From positions 2,440,501 to 2,504,500 of the forward strand of contig OU015669.1 of NCBI GenBank assembly GCA_907165275.2: a stretch of 64,000 bases of DNA, given 5' to 3'. Position numbers and translations under genes: made by a program. Under the pieces are notes generated by a model. The model was given only the letters and a program-made list of their open reading frames with translations. It did not search any database and was not told the DNA's origin. Of the stretch, positions 58,235 to 64,000 are shown in pieces (position 1 is the first letter of the stretch; the number at the start of each line of letters is the position of its first letter). This stretch comes from Zygaena filipendulae. Taxonomy: Eukaryota; Arthropoda; Insecta; Lepidoptera; Zygaenidae.

Positions 58235-58793
58235 TGCAAACATAATACAGAATTTAGATTTTATATATATACCAGAAGGGTAATTATGTAGCTTTTGTTG
58301 CTATCATATTTCAGTTTCAATCAGAAAAATAGTGATTTTGTGATTGATTGATTAATCAATCGCAAAATCAATCATGTTTAGACAGCTTCAAGTTTTGAAG
58401 TACCTATGTTTATTTTGGTTGATTGCTATACATATATTGTAGGTGTCAAAACGTGCAAATTGTGATCGCAAAACCGCCATGTTTTTGATTGCAACCGGAA
58501 AATAATAGAAACAAAAGTAACATAATAGCCTCTCTGTACACACTGTATTATGACATAGTAATAAATTGAAAGTTGCTAACGCTGTCAAGCCAACGTTGCT
58601 TTATTTTCAACCCCTGACACAAAAACGACGGGGCGTTATAAGTTTGACGCGTCTGTGTTTCCGTCTGTAGCATTGTAGCTCTCAAACAAATGAACCGATC
58701 TTGATTGTTTTTTTTTTTCAGTCGTCCGCCAAAAACGAGGGCTGGGAAGCGTTCAAGTCATGCGTCAAACAAGAAATGAAGAGCGCAGTTTAG
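49994..58793 (+). CDS. MICU3: Mitochondrial calcium uptake protein, MICU3-like (3' exons; 5' end missing)
   Basis: This is a split gene for an EF-hand regulator of the mitochondrial calcium uniporter. Family members lie in the intermembrane space and gate MCU according to calcium. Exons, joined by phase: 49994-50132, 50923-51033, 51952-51999, 52210-52292, 53756-53821 (or 54336-54410), 55387-55542, 55938-56052, 56800-57027, 58016-58173, 58722-58793. They give about 391 residues and a TAG stop. Complete EF-hand loops are DTDGNQRVDKNE (residues 113-124 of the fragment) and DADGDGLLSYRE (343-354). Between them lie family blocks such as ISYTEYLFLLSILTK, LQTEVLELEF, KGITFEEFK and FLNNLEDF, with IMKDRLHRGF near the end. 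From memory of the family, RERRFIKF, MTPQDF and the EPRPR junction favour MICU3 over MICU1 or MICU2. The N-terminal ~130-150 residues with the mitochondrial presequence are not seen and probably lie on one or more distant upstream exons. I am sure of the family and fairly sure of the MICU3 class. Confidence 0.93.
50686..50893 (-). mobile_element. Helitron-like element in intron 1
   Basis: CTAGCTGTTTCCCGCAGTTT start, GTGAGAATTCCGGAATC block, AACAAACTTCACATTCGCAT near the distal end. It stops about 30 bp before the exon 2 acceptor. Confidence 0.75.
50923..51033 (+). CDS. MICU3: MICU3-like exon 2
   Basis: The exon starts after GTCCAG and ends before GTCAGT, a slightly weak donor. The split codon with exon 1 gives EPRPRLKRR. 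It then reads VLTPKEIEHL and GSSQMFRNLRDKG, matching the MICU3 linker and the start of the first lobe. The acceptor has almost no pyrimidine run, and a Helitron-like copy ends about 30 bp upstream. Confidence 0.93.
51383..51418. repeat. Perfect 36-bp palindrome in intron 2
   Basis: GTAACAAAAACGCTTAAG is followed at once by its exact reverse complement. It lies by a TTATTTATTTATTGCACATC tail-like stretch. Confidence 0.95.
51492..51678 (+). mobile_element. Helitron-like element in intron 2, subfamily 2
   Basis: TCTAATATATATAAATCACG start; GGAATTCCCGCGGGAACTCC; hairpin CCGCGGATGAAATCGCGGGG; CTAG end. Very close to unit 1 of 21893-22349, so probably young. Confidence 0.88.
51681..51863 (+). mobile_element. 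Helitron-like element in intron 2, adjacent copy
   Basis: Follows the previous copy in the same direction. GAGTTCCCGCGGGAACTCCG, hairpin CCGCGGGAGAAACCGCGGG, CTAG at 51860-51863. Another head-to-tail pair. Confidence 0.78.
51952..51999 (+). CDS. MICU3: MICU3-like exon 3
   Basis: A 48-nt exon between TTTTCAG and GTGAGT. It encodes GIISYTEYLFLLSILTK across its two split codons. This is the hallmark helix just before the first calcium-binding loop of MICU proteins. Confidence 0.93.
52210..52292 (+). CDS. MICU3: MICU3-like exon 4, first EF-hand
   Basis: The exon lies between AATTGCAG and GTAAGT, ending in phase 0. It encodes PASGFQIAFNMF, then the loop DTDGNQRVDKNE and FLV. Loop positions 1, 3, 5, 9 and 12 are D, D, N, D and E, so the site looks competent to bind calcium. 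Confidence 0.95.
52293..53755 (+). other. Intron 4 (to exon 5a), no exon found
   Basis: Unique AT-rich sequence with no further frame-compatible exon seen. Confidence 0.5.
53756..53821 (+). CDS. MICU3: MICU3-like exon 5a (alternative-looking)
   Basis: A 66-nt exon, phase 0 at both ends, between TTACGTAG and GTGAGT. It encodes 22 residues starting IQRLLGGSLKERKDLD. It follows on from EFLV of exon 4, where family members carry a charged linker helix. Exon 5b, 514 bp downstream, has the same phase, so the two could be mutually exclusive. This copy looks the more like the usual linker. Confidence 0.75.
54336..54410 (+). CDS. MICU3: MICU3-like exon 5b (possible alternative exon)
   Basis: A 75-nt frame with no stop, phase 0 at both ends, between GGCCGTGTAG and a consensus GTAAGT donor. 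It encodes 25 residues including LVSTSALRSKTDRIEKYS. Length and character (S, L, K/R-rich) are similar to exon 5a. The acceptor pyrimidine tract is poor. A frame of this size and phase arises by chance often enough that transcript evidence is needed to prove it. Confidence 0.45.
54411..55386 (+). other. Intron between exon 5b and exon 6
   Basis: Very AT-rich. An exon-like stretch at 54640-54680 fails on phase. Confidence 0.5.
55387..55542 (+). CDS. MICU3: MICU3-like exon 6
   Basis: A 156-nt exon, phase 0 at both ends, after CACATTACAG and before GTGAGT. It encodes MEKIFSFAWKGKRGLTESDD, an acidic stretch, then GLQRRHNVDTFLQ. The acidic, low-conservation middle matches the inter-lobe linker of insect MICU3-type proteins. 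The end HNVDTFLQ joins VHFFGKKG of exon 7. Confidence 0.9.
55938..56052 (+). CDS. MICU3: MICU3-like exon 7
   Basis: The exon lies between GTGTAG and GTAAGC. It encodes VHFFGKKGTSDLKFEGFKRF, then MENLQTEVLELEFQEFAK and one base of a glycine codon. VHFFGKKG and NLQTEVLE are strongly conserved in MICU proteins. The loop here (GKKGTSDLKFEG) is a degenerate EF-hand that should not bind calcium. Confidence 0.93.
56081..56345. repeat. Degenerate short tandem repeat in intron 7
   Basis: About ten diverged units of GGGGAAATAACGCCACACGT-like sequence, ~20-30 bp each. It starts about 30 bp after the exon 7 donor. Confidence 0.8.
56420..56733 (-). mobile_element. TAGTCCGTC MITE, copy D (intron 7)
   Basis: Core 56440-56702. 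TGACGTCA at 56551-56558 and 56596-56603. The outer flank ACATGCCCATTAT matches copy A. It lies about 65 bp upstream of exon 8. Confidence 0.9.
56800..57027 (+). CDS. MICU3: MICU3-like exon 8
   Basis: The largest exon (228 nt), between a CCCCCCAG acceptor and GTACGC. It encodes GHETITEVDFAKILLRYTYL, DEYDMFLDRLLDRVKDEKG, ITFEEFKTFCQFLNNLEDF and ends YTLADHPISK. These match the C-terminal lobe of MICU3 before the last EF-hand. KDEKGITFEEF is a degenerate EF-hand loop. Confidence 0.94.
57192..57359 (+). mobile_element. Helitron-like element (intron 8)
   Basis: TCTATATACTAAATACTAAT start, ACTGAACCGATTTTGAAAAT, GGAATTCCCGCGGGAACTCC, hairpin CCGCGGGTGAAACTGCAGG and CTAG at 57356-57359. Confidence 0.82.
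57650..57930 (+). mobile_element. TAGTCCGTC MITE, copy E (intron 8)
   Basis: Inner ends at 57675 (CAGTCCG) and 57887 (GACGGACTA). Outer ends TTGGCTACTTGA and ACCCTGGAAAATACCCAA. The TGACGTCA pair is lost (one decayed TGACGTGA at about 57775). Confidence 0.87.
58016..58173 (+). CDS. MICU3: MICU3-like exon 9, C-terminal EF-hand
   Basis: The exon lies between GTGCGCAG and an unusual donor, GTGCAC. It encodes DEFHRAVKICTGIAQSPHL, then VFAIF, the loop DADGDGLLSYRE, and FIAIMKDRLHRGFK. The loop has acidic residues at positions 1, 3, 5 and 12, so it looks functional. The exon is very GC-rich. A CA/CG dinucleotide tract begins directly at the donor. Confidence 0.95.
58174..58236 (+). repeat. CA/CG dinucleotide tract at a splice donor
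   Basis: An alternating purine-pyrimidine tract of CACACG and CA units passing into a CG run. It begins at the first bases of the intron after exon 9, so the donor itself is part of the tract. Such tracts are prone to Z-DNA and to length change. Confidence 0.95.
58722..58793 (+). CDS. MICU3: MICU3-like terminal exon 10
   Basis: The exon follows a long T-run acceptor ending in CAG. It encodes SSAKNEGWEAFKSCVKQEMK, then SAV and a TAG stop. Family members end in a similar way (an F-K-x-C-x-K-x-E pattern). Phase 0 matches the end of exon 9. Confidence 0.92.
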   Translation, partial: SSAKNEGWEAFKSCVKQEMKSAV

Positions 58794-58934
58794 ATACAAA
58801 CATAATTAGTTGATTTAATTTAATACTTTATTATAATATTTAATATTTATATTTGCCATTAAGTAAATAGGTTGAACTAAATATAATAATTCGGAAAAAT
58901 TCTGTCGGTTAAAGTGCAAATCGCAGCGGTGCTA

Positions 58935-59046
58935 CGTAGTGATGTACTTAAACTACTTAATCGATAATCGAATTTAACCGATCATCGTTTAATCATTTAA
59001 TTTTCGATTAATCGATTATTTGTACTAACTGGGAACATCACTACTC
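58935..59046. mobile_element. Small palindromic MITE
   Basis: Ends TAGTGATGT and ACATCACTA. Interior with repeated ATCGATTA-like words (CGATTAATCGATTA, ATCGATAATCGA). About 110 bp. Confidence 0.75.
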
Positions 59047-59580
59047 GCGACGTCGCATCGCTTTAGTGCGGTTCGACCTTGACTCCTGCGTTTTCTTTAG
59101 AGCAAACTCCACTAAAATGACCTTTATATTGAAAAAAAAAACTTAAGTATACTTATAGAATTTGACTAAATTGATGTCTGTTCAGAAACCGGTGTGGAGA
59201 TTGATTGTTGTAAATGATTTCTGAGTTTTGACATTTAAGTGATAGCACAGAAGTAAGATTTTTTTCATAGTCTTATTTAGTTGTTACACTATGTTTTAAG
59301 ACTAGATAAATTTAAGGGGAAATTTCTGTTCCGCCCTTAGGTAAATATGCACCTGCTTCCCACCCTTAATTTTTTTTGGTTTATAAAAAATAGTAGAATA
59401 AATACCTTTTTTATTATTCCTATTAATACTCGTTACCTTAAAGTTTGCTTGCATTTCACGGTACAAGCTTACAAGCTGTGGAATCAAGTGGATCTGTGTA
59501 TTGGGAAATGTTATTAATAACATCTAGTGAGTCCCGTCCTCGCTCAAAACTGACAACTAAGTTCTGATGTTTATACACCA

Positions 59581-59885
59581 CTAGCTGTTCCCCGCGGTTT
59601 CACCCGCTTTAATTTCGGAGATCCCGCGGTAATTCCGGTATAAAAAGTAGTAAAAGTACCCTATGTCCTTTTCTGTATCTCTGTCAACGTGTAGGTAGTA
59701 TGCAATAATTAATTCAATTTCACCTCCGTTAATTTCAGAGTTCCCGCGGGAATTTCGAAATAAAAAGTACCCAATGTGTTATTCTGATTAAAATCAATTC
59801 AGTAGTTTTAGCGTAAAAGAGTAACAAATATCCATACATCGACACATACAAACTTTCGCATTTATAAATTATAATATTAATAAGG
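59581..59885 (-). mobile_element. Helitron-like element with partial internal duplication
   Basis: CTAGCTGTTCCCCGCGGTTT start. A second TTTCAGAGTTCCCGCGGGAA block sits ~130 bp in, suggesting a nested or duplicated copy. Ends ATAATATTAATAAGGA. Confidence 0.82.
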
Positions 59886-61435
59886 ATGTACATAATTTTT
59901 ACAAGGAACATAATATTCAACTTCCGGTGTTGTCCCTTTTAACCTTACATTCTGTATATCTCCGCTTGGTCAATCCACCAAAGTACATGACCTGTTTTGA
60001 AATTTCTTTTATGATAAAATAACTATAAATAACTAATTGTGATAATTATCATGAGTAATAATTTGACATATAATTTTATATAATACCTCTATTGACTTTT
60101 ATTCTGCGGTCAATACGGAACGAAGAACATGGAAACATATTTGGAAACGAATCAAAATATCATGTATTTCGAAGGAATAAGGTCGAACTTTGATTCTACG
60201 TGTCCTTGAACTTTGGTGTACTGAATTTTGTACCTAGCGCGAAGTGTGAGTTCCATGTTTTTTCGCACATAAATTATAAATTTATGTAAATATATGCACT
60301 ACAGTAAAACAATACGGGAAACAAATCACGCCATTTGAAAGCACAATGCCAAATCTTTTTTTGTGAATTTATATAAGCGCTATCTAGCGGCTAGTAGTGT
60401 AACTAAGTAAACTGATTCTATTGGACTAAATTGATTTTGGCGGGGATTTTTGTATGTAATAATCTTTTTTTTCTTAGTTGTTGGTGTTCCTAAAAAAAAT
60501 AATTTTAATTTAAAAAGTTCTACTAAAAAATTTGCAGTCGGGGTTTGTTTCCTACTTTATTTTATTATTTTATGTAATATCTTCTATGATTAGTTACTAA
60601 AAAGCAGCATACTAAACTTATGCTTTTATGCTTTCTTGCGTGGTTTTAAAAGCATTACTGCAACGCCAATGAGTATTATTTTATTGCTGTGAAATAATAA
60701 TTTATCTATAAATCCACGTACCGTCGACCAATTGCGATGTAATCTAAAAATCGTTTGCTATTGTCCCTTCTGTATTCTTTTTGTCTTCATTATAGGTAGA
60801 CGTGAATCATTTACATTTTCGTAAAAAAAACTCGAAAATCGAAAATGGACTGAATTAGATTTCATGATTAATTGTCTTTCTGTACTGTCAGTGTTCGCAG
60901 TTCAACTACCTTCGATGCAAACCGTAGGTACTTCACCCCTGTTACATACATTGTCCATTAACCTCATTCTATATAATATGTAGGACTGTATGTAGTAATT
61001 GAGGCCGTCAACGGCCTAAAACTTTTTTTTAGTAAGAGTGTACGGCAAACTATTTCAAACACAATTATTTCCAACTACAGGCATGGAATGTTTGAAATCT
61101 TTTGTTCGTACTATTTACTTTTACCTATTTTTTCTAAATGACGGACTCAATTGTATTAGGTTTGTTATTTTTTCTAATACATAACTTTGCTAGTCACAAT
61201 TTATGTGTGTTTTGTTACCATTAGTGATGTAAGTTTCTGAATATATTATGAACTAAATAAATAGAAAATATTTCATTCGTTTTCTCTATTAAGTATTTTT
61301 AAATATTTTGATGCTTTACCTCATTAAAATGGTCTTTATTAAAAATGATGTTTTAATTTAATTTCCAAAACTGAAATCATGGTTTTAGGGATATTTACAA
61401 CTCTACTCTTTTTTGTGACCGCCGTCGGTTGGGAG

Positions 61436-61515
61436 CATGGACCAATTAAACTAGTTAGTTCTAGCTCTTCTAGCTCAGAGTAAATATACTACGTACTAAG
61501 TTTTATTGGTCCATG
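61436..61515. mobile_element. 80-bp hAT-like mini-element with 8-bp target duplication
   Basis: The inverted ends are CATGGACCAATTAAACT and its near complement AGTTTTATTGGTCCATG. Flanks are exact GTTGGGAG at 61428-61435 and 61516-61523. Confidence 0.88.
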
Positions 61516-61765
61516 GTTGGGAGTAAACGAGGTAAGTATAGTATAGGTGAACGAAAAAAACTACCTACTTTGCTTTTTTACGAAAATATAAAAGCATCGA
61601 TATCGTCATTTATCGATAGAAAAAAAATAGTTCGATTTTCGGGCATTATTTTAAGTTATTTTTAACCGACTTCCAAAATGGAGGAGCTTCTATGTTCGAC
61701 TGTATGTTTTTGTTTTTTCTTTCTTATTTTAGAACCTAATAATTAGTAGTTATATAACAAAGGAG

Positions 61766-61882
61766 CTATCTTCGTCTGTCTGTATGTCAGCTTAGTCCTA
61801 AACTAAGCGTACTATCTATCTAACACAAGTTTTTCATGTTTAATAGAAATCCCGAAATCGGTTGAAACCGCGAGAAACAGCT
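61766..61882 (+). mobile_element. Helitron-like remnant
   Basis: TCTGTCTGTATGTCAG and CGGTTGAAACCGCGAGAAAC then AGCTG. Strongly decayed. Confidence 0.4.
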
Positions 61883-63078
61883 GAAAAAAAAAGCAACAGG
61901 TAGATATTTAAGAATAAGTAAAAGCCATCATAACATGTATATTTTTTTAATTCAGACTTTCGCACATGAAACTTTACGTTAATACAATCTGTAATTATTC
62001 TAATGTAGATTCATTTAGATTTAAAAACAAACAATAGCGACATTTTATTTACAATACTCTCATAGAAAGAAACCACAAGTTTTCCAAACGCCCTATAATG
62101 ATAGGCAAAAACATCATTTAATCAAGTCTTGTTCAATATTAACACATTTTGTAAATGGTTACAAGTTGAAAATCCAAAATGCTCTATAGATTAGGCCCTC
62201 GGTCTTCAAAAGACAGACCAAAAATCTTTATATTAATTTCTAATCCCATTCTTGACAAATTTTTAAAATAAATTTGAGCATAGAGAAATAATTAAATTCA
62301 CAAAAATCTTTTAATCTACTTACGAATCGTTTTCCCCGACCACCATAGCCAGGTAATTTAGGGCATTCAAATGCATTATTATTATATTTAACTTAATAAT
62401 AAATAGAATAAACTTAAACCAAAAACATATTTAATAAATTAGGGGTCTATTACACCATATTCTGACAAACGATAAACACAAACTACGCATACATAACAAC
62501 CATAATATGTATCAGTTTGATTTAGTTTCGATTCCTACTTTGGGGCAGTGAGAATCGAATTTCGAGGCTAAACGAATCGATTCTGACGCGAAGATAGATA
62601 GTAAATTTTTAACTGGCCAGAGAGAAGATTCAATAAAAAATATATTTTCATAGAGATATCGACCAGAAAATTCAAGTTTCGCAACAGAACATGGACGTCA
62701 GAAGTACAGTATACCTAATTTTTTTTTTGTAAAGTTTACCCCTTTCGGGGAAGGCAAAGGAAATTTAGTAGTATACCTAATTTCGTAATTCGTGGTCGTA
62801 TTTAGTTTTTTTTTTTTTTTATAATTAAGTGTTGTGGCCTGGTCGTATGAGTAAGGTACCTGGCTCCTTAAGCCATGTTGACAAAATAATCGCGCACAGA
62901 AAACTAAGGAATGAAATCGTAATGGTCACGTCATGGTCACGCAAAATTGAACTTTTGATAGGATGATTTTTCGTGAATTTTTCGTGAAGTTGAATAGAAA
63001 TCGTCTCGCAGTGGTCGCTGGGCGGGGCGTGACGCGCGTTCGTCTGTTTGTCTGTCTGCGTGGCGCGTGCTCGCTCGC
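61883..63078. other. Gene-free DNA, possible 3' UTR of the minus gene
   Basis: TTTATT at 62044-62049 is an AATAAA on the minus strand and could end the convergent gene. CCCCTTTCGGGGAAGGCAAA at about 62739 is a copy of module X. Confidence 0.35.
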
Positions 63079-63177
63079 TCAGCAGCCGGGCGCGGAGGCG
63101 AGGTGCATGGTCTCGCCGCGCGCGGTGGGCGCCGTGAGCCGGTAGCGCAGCGCGAACGACGCCACCACGCGCGCCAC
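63079..63177 (-). CDS. Possible terminal exon of a convergent gene, P450-like C-terminus
   Basis: A GC-rich block on the minus strand reads in one frame VARVVASFALRYRLTAPT, then ARGETMHLASAPGC and a TGA stop (63079-63081). An AG acceptor lies at 63178-63179 in GCCGGCAG, though with a poor pyrimidine tract. High GC in an AT-rich setting and regular hydrophobic spacing suggest real coding sequence. The pattern A-R-V-V..F.L.Y.L....H-L-A-S-A-P-G resembles the last ~30 residues of some cytochrome P450s (helix L then a beta strand), but the match is short. It would be convergent with the MICU3-like gene; the other exons would lie beyond the window end. Confidence 0.4.
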   Translation of the reverse strand: MARVVASFALRYRLTAPTARGETMHLASAPGC

Positions 63178-63245
63178 CTGCCGGCGCACATTGACACATT
63201 GACACTTTAGAACGCACACTCGATACGCAGTAGACACTAGACATA

Positions 63246-63398
63246 TGGACGCAGATAAGCAATAACATGTTAACCCACCAAACAAAGTTATTGATTCAGA
63301 ACGATTTATTGAGAGTTAGAGAACGTTTTTTAATTATGTGTTTACCTTATTACATTGTTTAAATATGTAATTAAATATTGAACATAAAATATATTTTA
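63246..63398 (+). mobile_element. TGGACGCAGATAAGC MITE, right end missing
   Basis: TGGACGCAGATAAGCAATAA start and ATGTGTTTACCTTATTACAT interior. Truncated before the right repeat. If the minus exon at 63079 is real, this lies in or near its preceding intron. Confidence 0.82.
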
Positions 63399-63479
63399 AT
63401 CATATTATTATTTATTTTTTTGAATGGGGTGTATCAGGTTTTCAGTTAATTCATTAACACGTTGTATGTAGTATATACC

Positions 63480-63716
63480 CATCGACCACACAGCCCATAG
63501 ACGCCTAATGTTTGATTTTGCGTATTGAATGCATTCTGGCAACTAGCTGAGGTAAGAGAAGCGGGGTTGCAACGCCGTGATTGGTTAATTCAAGGCCACA
63601 CGCGCTAGTTACACGCCGTGATTGGCTAATTCACATTTATATCGGAACTATAAGTCAGATGTGTTGACAGGAGCCATTCGCCTGTTATTAGGCGTCTATG
63701 GGCTGTGTGGTCGATG
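63480..63716. mobile_element. 237-bp hAT-like MITE with intact ends
   Basis: Perfect 30-bp inverted repeats from CATCGACCACACAGCCCATA to its complement. Exact 8-bp flanks TATATACC at 63472-63479 and 63717-63724. ACGCCGTGATTGG occurs twice inside. Confidence 0.93.
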
Positions 63717-63744
63717 TATATACCCCATGTTGCTTGGTTTCCAC

Positions 63745-63806
63745 GACACAAGCTTATAGCTTAGTGTGGGATCAAGTAGATCTGTGTGTTGTGAAGTGGA
63801 TTACTT
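63745..63806 (+). mobile_element. LINE-like 3' end
   Basis: TTAGTGTGGGATCAAGTAGA and TGTGTGTTGTGAAGTGGA as at 1530-1560. Confidence 0.65.
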
Positions 63807-63966
63807 AACCGATTTTGAAAATTCTTTCACTTATAGATAGCTACGGTAGCCCTGAGTGACATAGGATACCTACTTTTTATCCCGAATTTCCCAGTTTGTG
63901 ATTTAGTAGGGAGTAATCTTTGGATCTGACTCCGGGATACCGCGGCTAAAACCGCGGTGGACAGAC
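63807..63966 (+). mobile_element. Helitron-like remnant
   Basis: ACCGATTTTGAAAATTCTTT, TTTTTATCCCGAATTTCCC and CCGCGGCTAAAACCGCGGTG, then ACAGACG instead of CTAG. Confidence 0.6.
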
Positions 63967-63984
63967 GGACAAACTTCACCAGGG

Positions 63985-64000
63985 CCCTTATTCACTATGA
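63985..64000 (+). mobile_element. CCCTTATTCAC MITE, cut by window end
   Basis: CCCTTATTCACTATGA at the window edge equals the family terminus. The rest lies outside. Confidence 0.7.

Larger units (their letters stand above)
58794..61261 (+). other. MICU3-like 3' untranslated region, end uncertain
   Basis: The stretch after the stop is AT-rich with no coding signal. AATAAA signals occur at 59397-59402 and 61256-61261, so the UTR could be about 0.6 or 2.5 kb. It holds a small palindromic MITE (58935-59046) and a Helitron-like copy (59581-59885). Confidence 0.4.

Noticed and set aside
57994..58239. 81-codon minus frame over MICU3-like exon 9
   Set aside because: Shadow of the GC-rich exon and CA/CG tract on the other strand.
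62825..63268. 147-codon minus frame covering the 63.1-kb block
   Set aside because: A different frame of the same GC-rich block runs to a clean stop with better coding character; this one runs far into AT-rich DNA.

Overview
The window looks like AT-rich nuclear DNA from a moth or butterfly. The evidence is one intron-split insect-type gene with GT-AG junctions, and a dense, mixed load of mobile elements. These include Helitron-like elements with a GC hairpin upstream of a CTAG end, several MITE families, an RTE-type LINE tail ending in GAT repeats, and LINE tails ending in AATAAATA-type repeats. Most open frames are chance frames or frames inside repeats.

Positions 1 to about 49,990 hold no gene I can support. 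This stretch is gene-free AT-rich DNA with Helitron-like copies in both orientations, five copies of a MITE that usually carries TGACGTCA, four or five copies of a MITE starting CCCTTATTCAC, four or five of a MITE starting TGGACGCAGATAAGC, two long fold-back structures (5.8 and 20.5-20.9 kb), a ~370-bp-arm inverted repeat (37.7-38.7 kb), a four-unit tandem array with CACGTG cores (25.7-26.1 kb) and a cluster of local duplications (40.6-43.3 kb). A few less AT-rich, non-repetitive islands could be promoters, untranslated exons or conserved regulatory DNA, but the sequence alone does not settle this.

Positions 49,994-58,793 (+) hold the one clear gene: the C-terminal ~391 residues of a mitochondrial calcium uptake protein of the MICU family, closest to MICU3. 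Ten constitutive or near-constitutive exons were placed from splice sites and reading phase, plus one alternative-looking exon. Two complete EF-hand loops are present, in exons 4 and 9. The first exon(s), with the mitochondrial presequence, were not found. MICU proteins sit in the intermembrane space and gate the MCU calcium channel. Exons 5a and 5b are both phase 0 on each side and may be mutually exclusive. Its introns carry Helitron-like, MITE and simple-repeat insertions, some touching splice sites.

Positions 58,794-64,000 hold the 3' untranslated region and downstream repeats. On the minus strand at 63,079-63,177 there is a GC-rich possible last coding exon of a convergent gene, weakly like a cytochrome P450 C-terminus. 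Two small hAT-like elements here have intact inverted repeats and perfect 8-bp target duplications.

No new multi-gene system was found. The most notable items are the alternative exon pair in the MICU3-like gene, and several structured mobile elements that carry repeated regulatory-like motifs.
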